This document shows positions 41,472 to 49,223 of a DNA stretch of 64,000 nt, piece after piece. The stretch's first letter is position 1. Each line of letters opens with the position of its first letter. The DNA is from Jeongeupia wiesaeckerbachi. GTDB taxonomy: Bacteria > Pseudomonadota > Gammaproteobacteria > Burkholderiales > Chitinibacteraceae. Under the pieces are notes generated by a model. The model saw nothing but the letters and a program-made list of their open reading frames with translations. It was not told the DNA's origin and ran no database searches. The position numbers and the translations under genes are program-made. Location of the stretch: positions 1,550,001 to 1,614,000 of the forward strand of contig NZ_CP136946.1 in the NCBI RefSeq assembly GCF_050916355.1, read 5' to 3'.

Positions 41472-42493
41472 GCTTGCCCCTCATTGCGCTGATCGGCCGC
41501 CCGGGCGGCCTCGCGCTCGGCTTTCTTCTGCGCGGCTTCCTGCTCGCGCTGCTTGCCGACGCGCTCGTAGGCGTCGACGATTTTCTGCACCAGCGGATGG
41601 CGGACGACGTCGGCGCTGGTGAAGTGATGGATGCCGATACCGCGCACGCCCTTGAGCACTTCCTGCGCATCGACCAGACCGGATTTCTGGTTTTTCGGCA
41701 AGTCGGTCTGCGTCGGGTCGCCGGTGATGACGGCCTTGGAGCCGAAGCCGATCCGGGTCAGGAACATCTTCATCTGTTCGGGCGAGCTGTTCTGCGCCTC
41801 GTCGAGGATCACGAACGAATGGTTCAGCGTGCGGCCGCGCATAAAGGCCAGCGGCGCGATCTCGATCACGCCTTTTTCGAACATCCGCGTCACCTTGTCG
41901 AAGCCCATCAGATCGTACAGCGCGTCGTACAGCGGCCGCAGATACGGGTCGACCTTCTGCACCAGATCACCGGGCAGGAAGCCGAGCTTCTCGCCGGCCT
42001 CGACCGCCGGACGTACCAGCACCAGCCGCTTGACCGCATCGCGTTCGAGCGCGTCGACGGCGCTGGCGACCGCGAGATAGGTCTTGCCGGTGCCGGCCGG
42101 GCCGATGCCGAAGGTGATGTCGTGTTCCTGGATCGCTTTTAGGTACAGGTTCTGTCCCGGCGTGCGGCCCTTGAGGTCGGCGCGGCGGGTTTTCAGCTGC
42201 GGCGCGTCCGGGTCGACCGGGAAATCGGCCGGCGTACGGCTCATTTCGATCAGGCCGAGCTGGACGGTGTCGATGTCGAGCGGCTCGGTGGCCTGGAAGT
42301 AGAAATACTCGAGCGCGTCGAGCGCGGTACGCACCTGCGGCGCCTCGCCCGAGACGCGGAAGTGCGCGTCGCGGCGGGCGATGTTGACGTCGAGCGCGGT
42401 CTCGATCTGCTTGAGGTTCTCGTCGAGTACGCCGCACAGATTGGCGAGGCGGGCGTTGTCGACGGGCTGGAAAGAAATCTTGTCGCTGTGCAA
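41468..42493 (-). CDS. ybeZ: PhoH-like ATPase YbeZ
   Basis: A 341-residue PhoH family NTPase thought to assist YbeY. Walker A GPAGTGKTYLA lies near residue 135 and Walker B SFVILDEAQNSSPEQMKMFL near 220; the C-terminus is charged. The frame opens with TTG at 42493 (MHSDKISFQPVDNARL) without a strong SD, so the exact start is unsure. First of ybeZ-ybeY-corC-lnt. Confidence 0.95.
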   Translation of the reverse strand: MHSDKISFQPVDNARLANLCGVLDENLKQIETALDVNIARRDAHFRVSGEAPQVRTALDALEYFYFQATEPLDIDTVQLGLIEMSRTPADFPVDPDAPQLKTRRADLKGRTPGQNLYLKAIQEHDITFGIGPAGTGKTYLAVASAVDALERDAVKRLVLVRPAVEAGEKLGFLPGDLVQKVDPYLRPLYDALYDLMGFDKVTRMFEKGVIEIAPLAFMRGRTLNHSFVILDEAQNSSPEQMKMFLTRIGFGSKAVITGDPTQTDLPKNQKSGLVDAQEVLKGVRGIGIHHFTSADVVRHPLVQKIVDAYERVGKQREQEAAQKKAEREAARAADQRNEGQA

Positions 42494-42568
42494 GTCAGTA
42501 TCGCTTTGTGTGGCGGGCGTGGCCTGGATTATTCCAGAAACCGCGCCGTGCGCCGGTGGGGGTATTCA

Positions 42569-43861
42569 TTATTGTACCGCCGCATCGCCCCGCAGGCGGG
42601 CATCGCTGCGGGCCAGCGCGACCGGATCGAGCCGACCGGCGCCGTGGTCCGCCAGCAGCGCCGTCATCAACGGGTAGTAGAGCGCGGGGTCCCAGGACAC
42701 CAGCAGGATATCCACGCCGGCATTGAGTGCTCGCCTGACCGCGGCGTCCAGACCGCCGGCCTGGTCGCGGGCTGCGCCCATGCTGAGGTCGTCGGTCATC
42801 AGCACGCCGTTGTAGCCCCATTGCTGGCGGATCAGAGTCTGCACCACCGCGGGCGAGCTGGAGGCCGGGTAGCTATCGTCAACGGCCGCCAGCCGCGCGT
42901 GCGCCAGCATGGTGACCGAATGCCCGTTGCGCATCAGTTGCCGGAAGGGTTGCAGATCATGCTGAAGCAGCGTGGCCAGCGGCGTGGTGATCCGGGCGCC
43001 ATCGGCATGGGTGTCTTCGTAGACCGGGCCCAGTCCCGGGAAATGCTTGAACGTGCATTGCACATGACGCTGCGCGAGCCCGGCGCAATAGGCCGCGGCG
43101 GCGGTACCGACCAGCGCGGGGCTGCTGGCGAGCGCCCGGCTGCTGATCTTCGAGTACCGATCGTCCGGATTGCGCACGCCGTGATCCAGATCGACGACCG
43201 GCGCCAGGTTGAGCGTGATGCCGAGCCGCGCCAGCCCTTCGCCCTGCTGGCGACCGTAATCCATGGCGATGCGCGCCGGCGCGTCACTTCCGGACAGCAG
43301 CGTGCCGAGCGCGGGCTGGCTCGGTAGCGGTGGCGACATGCGGGCGACGATGCCGCCTTCATGATCGGTGGCAATCAGCAGCCGGGCAAAGCCGTGCTGC
43401 CGGCTCAGCGTCTGCCAGCCGGCGATCATCCGCTGCAGGCTTTCCGCGTCATGGCCTTGCAGATTGCGCCGGGTGACGAACACGCCGCCGATCAGGCCGC
43501 GACGGATCAGCTCGCGCAGCTCGGATTCGTCGGTATAGCCGATGATGAAATGACGACCAAGGGCTTGGGCCAGCGCCGGTGGCGCATCAAAAAGCTGCTG
43601 TTTTTGCCAGGCGTGGCGCATGAGCCAGCTGCCGCTGAGCACGCTGGCCGCGACACACAGCGCCAAGGTCAGCGGCCACAACGGCGATCGCCGCTGCCAG
43701 ACGCGCAATGCGAGCAGGACGCCGCTGGCGCATACCAGCGCCAGTCCGGACTCCCGCCAGGCCACTATCCAGCTTGCGTCGCGACAGCCGGCCAGCGCCA
43801 GCAGCATCGCAGCAAGGCCTGCTTGCAGCAGGCCGGAGAATCGGCGCTTCGGCATCGGCAA
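42569..43861 (-). CDS. Membrane-anchored glycoside hydrolase family 3 (NagZ-like)
   Basis: A 430-residue protein of two parts. Residues 1-85 contain two or three hydrophobic segments, the first ending in a possible lipobox (LLALAGC). Residues ~90-425 are a GH3 N-acetylhexosaminidase-like domain with ATDHEGGIVARM, KHFPGLGPVYEDTHAD (NagZ: KHFPGHG...H) and nucleophile Asp in LMTDDLSMGAA. Usual NagZ is cytoplasmic and ~340 residues, so this form should act in the periplasm or at the membrane. ampD, the partner muropeptide enzyme, lies at 61359. The substrate is inferred to be a GlcNAc-containing muropeptide or chitin fragment. Confidence 0.85.
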   Translation of the reverse strand: MPMPKRRFSGLLQAGLAAMLLALAGCRDASWIVAWRESGLALVCASGVLLALRVWQRRSPLWPLTLALCVAASVLSGSWLMRHAWQKQQLFDAPPALAQALGRHFIIGYTDESELRELIRRGLIGGVFVTRRNLQGHDAESLQRMIAGWQTLSRQHGFARLLIATDHEGGIVARMSPPLPSQPALGTLLSGSDAPARIAMDYGRQQGEGLARLGITLNLAPVVDLDHGVRNPDDRYSKISSRALASSPALVGTAAAAYCAGLAQRHVQCTFKHFPGLGPVYEDTHADGARITTPLATLLQHDLQPFRQLMRNGHSVTMLAHARLAAVDDSYPASSSPAVVQTLIRQQWGYNGVLMTDDLSMGAARDQAGGLDAAVRRALNAGVDILLVSWDPALYYPLMTALLADHGAGRLDPVALARSDARLRGDAAVQ

Positions 43862-43960
43862 GGTGCATCCTCGATGGGGCAGACCGCGGGCAGGACGTCA
43901 CGGTCAGCGCCTGCTGGGGGCATTCATCAGCCCAAGCCCCCGTGCGCTGCCCCTAACCGA

Positions 43961-44581
43961 TCAGTGGCGGCGACGCGCCGTGCGCGGCGCGGCGGCTTCG
44001 AGTCGCGCCAGCCAGAATGCGCGCAATATCGGCACGATATCCGGCAGGGCGGCCGCCAGTTCGTGCTCGAACTCGGCCAGGTTTTCACCGTCGGCCACCA
44101 TGGCTTCGCGCGCTTCGTCGTCGGCGCAGTCGAAGATCGGCGCCAGCAACTGGGCGATTTCCTCGTCGTCCATCGCCGGCTGCCAGGCTTCGGGCGACAT
44201 CGCCGTGCCGAGCATGAAGCCATAGCACCATTGCTGGACGATGTCGGTGCCCGCCGTTTCGTCGACGTAGACCAGTGGCGTGAAGCCCGGCGTTTCGCCG
44301 ACCAGTTCGTCGCCAAGCTGGTTGTAGTAGCGCAGGATCAGGTCCTCGATCCGGGTCTGCTGCGCTGCGGATGCGAACTTCGGCGCCTGGCCGTCTTCGC
44401 CCCAGACCTGGGCCAGCCACGCAGCCGGCTCGGGTTCGCGCGGGCCGACGCGGATCGCGGTCAGGAAGCCGTGCAGCATCGACAGATCCATGCACTCATC
44501 GCCGGTCGCGTCCGATTCGAGAAAGTCGGCGAGTTCGTCGAGTTCGACCTCGGACAGCGGCGGTTCAGGTTTGAATTTCAT
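43961..44581 (-). CDS. UPF0149 family protein (YecA/YgfB-like)
   Basis: A 206-residue acidic helical protein. The family signature LSMLHGFLTAIRVGP and the region QQWCYGFMLGTAMSPEAW are clear. The SEC-C-like zinc tail of YecA is absent; the C-terminus is instead Arg-rich (RTARRRH). Function unknown. Confidence 0.85.
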   Translation of the reverse strand: MKFKPEPPLSEVELDELADFLESDATGDECMDLSMLHGFLTAIRVGPREPEPAAWLAQVWGEDGQAPKFASAAQQTRIEDLILRYYNQLGDELVGETPGFTPLVYVDETAGTDIVQQWCYGFMLGTAMSPEAWQPAMDDEEIAQLLAPIFDCADDEAREAMVADGENLAEFEHELAAALPDIVPILRAFWLARLEAAAPRTARRRH

Positions 44582-44608
44582 GCGGAAGGGGGCTCGCTAG
44601 GGATTTCG

Positions 44609-44908
44609 CTAGGGATTGGGGTCCGAGGTGTTGCTGAGCTTTTCGACCAGCAGCTTCTCGCACAGCTTGAAAACGATATACAGCAGCAGCGCCAGCACGC
44701 CGTGCACGACCAGCTCGATCAGTTGCTCGAGTGCGCCGTTCATCACGGCCAGCCAGCCATGCTGCCACAGCAGCTGGAAATTGGCCGACAGCAGCATGGC
44801 CAGGTTGACCGAAACCAAGCCCAGGCCAATGAAGCTGACGGCCATCAGCGCCAGCGTCGCCAGCGGGTGACGCTTGAGGAAACGCACCGTGCGCAGCCGG
44901 ACCTGCAT
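44609..44908 (-). CDS. Small two-helix membrane protein, unknown
   Basis: 99 residues with two hydrophobic segments (about 17-45 and 58-80: LVVHGVLALLLYIVFKL), a basic N-terminus and a polar tail NTSDPNP. No family recognised. GGAG-like SD before the ATG. It lies between miaB and the UPF0149 gene. Confidence 0.65.
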   Translation of the reverse strand: MQVRLRTVRFLKRHPLATLALMAVSFIGLGLVSVNLAMLLSANFQLLWQHGWLAVMNGALEQLIELVVHGVLALLLYIVFKLCEKLLVEKLSNTSDPNP

Positions 44909-44978
44909 GACGATACTCCTGGCAGGAGACAGTTTGCAGCATAGCCTGCGCCGGTGCCGACTTCGATCGGCGGATCGA

Positions 44979-46331
44979 TCAGTGGGTGGCCGACTCGTGC
45001 GTGACGATCTCGCCCTTGAGGCTGTGCGAGAACGACTGGGTGACGTAGACCTCGGCGAACTGGCCGATCAGCCGTGGCTGGCCGACGAAGTTGACGATGC
45101 GGTTGTTGTCGGTGCGCCCGGCCAGCTCGTTCGGGTCTTTCTTGGAAATCCCCTCGACCAGTACCCGCTGCACGGTGCCGACCATGCTCTGGTTCACTTC
45201 CTGCGCCAGTTCCTCGATCCGTGCCTGCAAGCGCATCAAGCGCTTGGTTTTCACGTCCTGCGGCACGTCGTCGGGCAGGTCGGCCGCCGGCGTGCCCGGG
45301 CGCATGCTGTAGATGAAGCTGAAGCTGGCGTCGAAACGCACATCTTCGATCAACTTCATCGTGCGCTCGAAATCGTCGTCGGTTTCGCCGGGGAAGCCGA
45401 CGATGAAGTCGCTCGACAGGCAGATGTCCGGCCGGGCTTCGCGCAGCTTGCGCACGAGACTCTTGTATTCGAGCGTGGTGTAGCCGCGCTTCATGTTCAC
45501 CAGCGTGCGGTCCGAACCGGCCTGCACCGGCAGATGCAGGTGCGACACCAGCTTGGGCAGCGTGCGGTAGCAATCGACGATGCGCTGGGTCATTTCGCGC
45601 GGATGGCTGGTGGTGTAGCGCAGCCGTTCGATGCCGGGAATCTCGTGTACGTATTCGAGCAAGGTGGCGAAGTCGGCGATCTCGTCGTCGTCACCATCAA
45701 GGACCTTGCCGCGGTAGGCGTTGACGTTCTGGCCGAGCAGGGTGATTTCTTTCACGCCTTGCTGCGCGAGGCCGGCGACCTCGGCGAGCACGTCCTCGAA
45801 CGGCCGGCTGACTTCCTGGCCGCGCGTGTACGGGACGATGCAGAACGAACAGAACTTCGAACAGCCTTCCATGATCGACACGAAGGCCGTGGCGCCGTCG
45901 ACGCGGCTGGGCGGCAGGTGATCGAACTTTTCGATTTCCGGGAAGCTGATGTCAACCTGGCTAGTGCCGGTGGCGCGTTTCTGCGCGATCAGCTCGGGCA
46001 GCCGGTGCAGCGTCTGCGGGCCGAACACGACGTCGACGTAGGGCGCGCGCTTGATGATCTCGTCGCCTTCCTGCGAGGCGACACAGCCGCCGACGCCGAT
46101 GACGAGATTCGGGTTTTTCTGCTTCAGCTCCTTGATCCGGCCGAGGTCGGAAAACACCTTCTCCTGCGCCTTTTCGCGCACGCTACAGGTGTTGAACAGG
46201 ATGACGTCGGCGTCTTCGGGCTTGTCGGTCTTGGTCAGGCCTTCGGTGGCATTGAGGAGATCGACCATCTTGTCCGAGTCGTACTCGTTCATCTGGCAGC
46301 CGAAGGTCTTGATGAATACTTTCTTGCTCAT
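44979..46331 (-). CDS. miaB: tRNA-2-methylthio-N6-dimethylallyladenosine synthase
   Basis: Radical-SAM methylthiotransferase modifying A37 of tRNAs reading UNN codons. The 450-residue protein has the UPF0004 domain (TFGCQMNEYDSDKM, FNTCSVREKA, VGGCVASQ: three Cys for the auxiliary cluster), the radical SAM motif CSKFCSFC and a C-terminal TRAM domain. It overlaps the following secreted-protein gene by four bases. Confidence 0.97.
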   Translation of the reverse strand: MSKKVFIKTFGCQMNEYDSDKMVDLLNATEGLTKTDKPEDADVILFNTCSVREKAQEKVFSDLGRIKELKQKNPNLVIGVGGCVASQEGDEIIKRAPYVDVVFGPQTLHRLPELIAQKRATGTSQVDISFPEIEKFDHLPPSRVDGATAFVSIMEGCSKFCSFCIVPYTRGQEVSRPFEDVLAEVAGLAQQGVKEITLLGQNVNAYRGKVLDGDDDEIADFATLLEYVHEIPGIERLRYTTSHPREMTQRIVDCYRTLPKLVSHLHLPVQAGSDRTLVNMKRGYTTLEYKSLVRKLREARPDICLSSDFIVGFPGETDDDFERTMKLIEDVRFDASFSFIYSMRPGTPAADLPDDVPQDVKTKRLMRLQARIEELAQEVNQSMVGTVQRVLVEGISKKDPNELAGRTDNNRIVNFVGQPRLIGQFAEVYVTQSFSHSLKGEIVTHESATH

Positions 46332-46696
46332 TCTTGCGTTCTTAACTGGGGCTCGGTGGCGACCACGAAGCTGGGTTGTTCGTCGCGTTGCTTGAGGTTG
46401 GCGTATTCCTCGTCGCCGAGGAACCAGATGCGCCAGGCGAAGCCGGTACTGCGTTCGATCTGGTACCAGATCTTCGCGTCCTTGGGCATCTGCACGATTT
46501 GCTGCGGTGTCAGCAGCGCGCCGGTGGCGTTGTAGATGCGCAGACCCGGCGCGGTCCGATAGACCTCACCATCGATCTTGACGCTCCGCATCGGCGAATA
46601 GGCTTCGAGTTCGCCAAGCTGGCCACTCGGGGGCAGGATGCGCTGGGCAAAGGCCGAACCGGCAACGGCGACGAGCAGCAGGGCAGCGAGGCGCAT
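46328..46696 (-). CDS. Secreted hypothetical protein upstream of miaB
   Basis: 122 residues with signal peptide MRLAALLLVAVAGSAFA. The mature part includes SVKIDGEVYRTAPGLRIYN and IWYQIERSTGFAWRIWFL. I do not recognise a family with certainty; short exported proteins of this kind occur near miaB in Neisseriales. It overlaps miaB (ATGA), so the two are coupled. Confidence 0.7.
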   Translation of the reverse strand: MRLAALLLVAVAGSAFAQRILPPSGQLGELEAYSPMRSVKIDGEVYRTAPGLRIYNATGALLTPQQIVQMPKDAKIWYQIERSTGFAWRIWFLGDEEYANLKQRDEQPSFVVATEPQLRTQE

Positions 46697-46807
46697 GGGC
46701 TAACCAGACGGGATGTAAACCGGGTATGGTATCAAGTAAGTGCTTGATCTGAAAGCAGGTCGGGCCCTGGAGGCCCGAAATCCGCCTTCGGCCGGCGACC
46801 ACCGGTA

Positions 46808-47020
46808 TCAGCCGTGTTCGACGACGCGGACCTTGCAGGTAAACACCGATTCGTCGTCGGCGTAGTGCGCGTCGACGAAAGCCAGCGTGTAGTCCAGATC
46901 GGTCAGCTCGTCCTCAAGCGCCGCGGCGTCTTGCGACGCGGTGAGTTCAAGTTCGATCGTGATCTGGACCTTGAGCCGGTGACGCGGCTCGTGTCCGGGG
47001 AAAGGCAGCACATCACTCAT
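46808..47020 (-). CDS. Small conserved-looking protein, unknown
   Basis: 70 residues, acidic, with alternating strand/helix character (RLKVQITIELELTASQDAAA then ALEDELTDLDYTLAFVDAHY). No signal peptide or membrane segment. Codon bias is like its neighbours, and it lies 30 bases after the YeaQ-like gene. Confidence 0.6.
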   Translation of the reverse strand: MSDVLPFPGHEPRHRLKVQITIELELTASQDAAALEDELTDLDYTLAFVDAHYADDESVFTCKVRVVEHG

Positions 47021-47050
47021 TGCTGGCTTCGTCTGGCGGGCTGCCGGCGC

Positions 47051-47317
47051 TTACTTGAAGAAGCCGACCAGCTTGAGCACCCAGATCAGGACGACCGCGC
47101 CGAGGATGCCGAATGCCAGCCCGGCGAGCGAGAAGCCGCCGGCTGCTTGGGCCGCGCCGATGCCGAGCAGATCGCCAAACACCCACCGCCCCAGCGACGA
47201 ACCGACGATGCCGACGATGATGTTGGCGATCGACCCCTGTTGTGAATCGGTACCCATGACCTTGCTGGCCAGCCAACCGATCAGCGCGCCAACAATGATT
47301 GCAATGATCCAGCCCAT
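47051..47317 (-). CDS. GlsB/YeaQ/YmgE family stress-response membrane protein
   Basis: 88 residues, three helices with glycine zippers. The start MGWIIAIIVGALIGWLASKV and NIIVGIVGSSLGRWVFG are hallmarks of the transglycosylase-associated/YeaQ family, often induced by stress; molecular role unknown. GGAGC-like SD lies before the ATG. Confidence 0.9.
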   Translation of the reverse strand: MGWIIAIIVGALIGWLASKVMGTDSQQGSIANIIVGIVGSSLGRWVFGDLLGIGAAQAAGGFSLAGLAFGILGAVVLIWVLKLVGFFK

Positions 47318-47818
47318 GATCTGCTCCGTGTGATTTCGTGAGTCGCGTTTTCAGCCTACACCGTGACGGGCTGCTCCCCCAAGGACGATGACGACTCGGC
47401 GCGGGCGATGGTGCCGTCGATCTTGTGCTGCCCGGCCATTGATGCCCGATGAATTGCATTGGGTCAGTATTGACCCGGATATGTGATTTCAATAAATGCA
47501 ATGAGGATATTTGTGCATTGAGCTGTCGCGGATTGTGCCGTTTTTTTAATGAAGCAAAGCTTGATCGCCGTCAATGCGAATTTCAATTCGATATGGCTTG
47601 AGTGCGATGGAGATAATGCGGTAGTGTCCATACCAATCAGTTGGTCCGTATTCCGGATTGTTGGCGAAATGAAAGGAATTGGATGTGATTAGCAGCTAAT
47701 TGCCGGCGTGGATTGGCGTAATAAAAAAGCATTGCAGCTGTGGTGTTGCAGTGAAATTGAAATGACTGTTTTGAAGTAACTGCTTGTTTCCCGATAAAGA
47801 TTGAAACGAAGGAAAATC
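47318..47818. promoter_or_regulatory. Upstream region of the fimbrial operon
   Basis: A 501-base gap, strikingly AT-rich from about 47450 compared with flanking DNA. No coding frame was seen. There are no paired inverted repeats of the fim-switch type, and no sigma54 box with correct spacing. It presumably contains the fimbrial promoter and upstream control sites. Confidence 0.55.
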
Positions 47819-48346
47819 ATGCACAAGACGACAGTTGCCGCGTGTGGCGCCATGGCGATGGCGCTGCTGAACGGTGTGGCTTCGGCCGCCAGCAATGGCA
47901 CGGTCAGCTTTACCGGCGAGGTGGTGGCCAATACCTGCACGATCGCCAATGGCGGCGCGGTGACCGTGGCCCTGCCCAAGGTGTCGACCGATGTGTTCAG
48001 CGGCGATGGCAGCAAGGCGGGGCAGACGCGTTTCAATATCGATCTGACCGCGTGCACCCCGGCTTCGGGGCAGGTCGGTGTCCGGTTCACCGGCATCGGC
48101 AGCCAGGTCGACATGACCCGCGGCCTGTTTGTGAATACCGGCACAGCCACCAATGTGGCGGTCGGCGTCTTCGACGACACCGCCTTGCAGTTGAAGCCGG
48201 CGGCGGATTCGGGCGGCTTCGTCAATGTCGATACCAGCTCCGGTGCCGCATCGATCCCGCTGGATGCCTACTACGTGGCGACCAATGCCACCGTGGGCGC
48301 CGGTACGGTCGCCGCGACCGGCAATTTCGAGCTGGTCTACAAGTAA
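47819..48346 (+). CDS. Type 1-like fimbrial major subunit
   Basis: A 175-residue pilin of the chaperone-usher class. It has a signal peptide (MHKTTVAACGAMAMALLNGVA), donor strand GTVSFTGEVVANTC, two Cys forming the usual disulfide (NTCTI and LTACTP) and a C-terminal beta-strand ending in FELVYK (penultimate Tyr). The ATG at 47819 has AAGGA 6 bases upstream; earlier in-frame codons extend it without benefit. First gene of the operon. Confidence 0.92.
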   Translation: MHKTTVAACGAMAMALLNGVASAASNGTVSFTGEVVANTCTIANGGAVTVALPKVSTDVFSGDGSKAGQTRFNIDLTACTPASGQVGVRFTGIGSQVDMTRGLFVNTGTATNVAVGVFDDTALQLKPAADSGGFVNVDTSSGAASIPLDAYYVATNATVGAGTVAATGNFELVYK

Positions 48347-48509
48347 GTCCCACGCCGGCCCGGCTGCTACGCCGGCGCCGGCCGGCCGGTCGAACGATCG
48401 TCGTCCGGCACGCCAGCGCCGGCACCACGCTACGTGGCTGGCCCGCGGGCGTGTACTGCGATCAAGCCTTTCTTGCCCCTGATTCCATTTCGATGCGAAG
48501 GAGCTGTCT
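48347..48509 (+). other. Spacer between pilin and chaperone genes
   Basis: 163 bases very rich in GCCGGC-type self-complementary segments (about 48356-48395). It is likely a stem-loop region that limits readthrough so that pilin mRNA exceeds chaperone and usher mRNA. The exact pairing is ambiguous by eye. Confidence 0.45.
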
Positions 48510-49223
48510 ATGTTCGGCGCACTTGGGCGTCTCGGCCTGGCATTGATGCTGGCGGCGGCTGCCTGGCCGGCTTGCGCCAATGTGGTGGTCACCGGCACCC
48601 GGGTCATTTACCCGGCCGGTCTGCGCGAGCAGACGGTACGCCTGACGAATCGAGGTGATGCACCGGTGCTGGTGCAGGCCTGGATAGACGAAGACGAGCG
48701 TAACGATATTCCCGCCAAGGCGCGCTCGCCCTTTCTGCTGACGCCGGCGGTATTCAGGCTGGACCCGGAAAAAGGCCAGAGCCTGCGAATCAGGCTGATC
48801 CAGGAGCATTTGCCGACCGATCGCGAATCGGTGTACTGGCTGAATGTGCTGGAGGTGCCGGTCAAGCCCCAATTTACCAATTACCTGCAAATGTCGATCC
48901 GGACGCGCTTGAAGCTGTTTTATCGGCCCGGCGGCTTGCTGGTCCAGCCGGATGAATTGGGAAATAAATTGATCTGGCATGTGAAGAAAGAAAATGGCAA
49001 GACTTATATCGAGTGCCGTAATCCGACAGCGCTGAATGCATCGCTGACCGAATTGGACGTCCTTGCCGGTGCGCAGCGAGTGCGCGTTGATGCCGATATG
49101 GTGGCGCCGTTTTCTTCGCGCCGCTGGCCGCTGGAGACGCAGTCGGCCCCGACCTTGCTGAAGTTCGGCCTGGTCAACGATTTCGGCGCGGTCGTCGGGC
49201 TAGAGGCTGTGATCGGGCAATGA
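48510..49223 (+). CDS. Periplasmic fimbrial chaperone (PapD/FimC-like)
   Basis: A 237-residue chaperone with two Ig-like domains. The signal peptide ends ACA (about 24). TRVIYPAGLREQTVRLTNRG at the start contains the conserved N-domain strand. The G1 strand region SPFLLTPAVFRLDPEKGQSL and the catalytic-type Arg/Lys anchors (LRIRL) are present, as is the motif YWLNVLEVP. It overlaps the usher gene by four bases. Confidence 0.93.
   Translation: MFGALGRLGLALMLAAAAWPACANVVVTGTRVIYPAGLREQTVRLTNRGDAPVLVQAWIDEDERNDIPAKARSPFLLTPAVFRLDPEKGQSLRIRLIQEHLPTDRESVYWLNVLEVPVKPQFTNYLQMSIRTRLKLFYRPGGLLVQPDELGNKLIWHVKKENGKTYIECRNPTALNASLTELDVLAGAQRVRVDADMVAPFSSRRWPLETQSAPTLLKFGLVNDFGAVVGLEAVIGQ

Noticed and set aside
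47443..47462. TGCCCGATGAATTGCAT as a sigma54 promoter for the fimbrial operon
   Set aside because: The invariant GG of the -24 element is missing, and it lies ~360 bases from the pilin gene.
47318..47818. Invertible promoter element (fim switch) or CRISPR-like array in the AT-rich region
   Set aside because: No flanking inverted repeats of suitable length, no recombinase gene nearby and no regularly spaced direct repeats were found.
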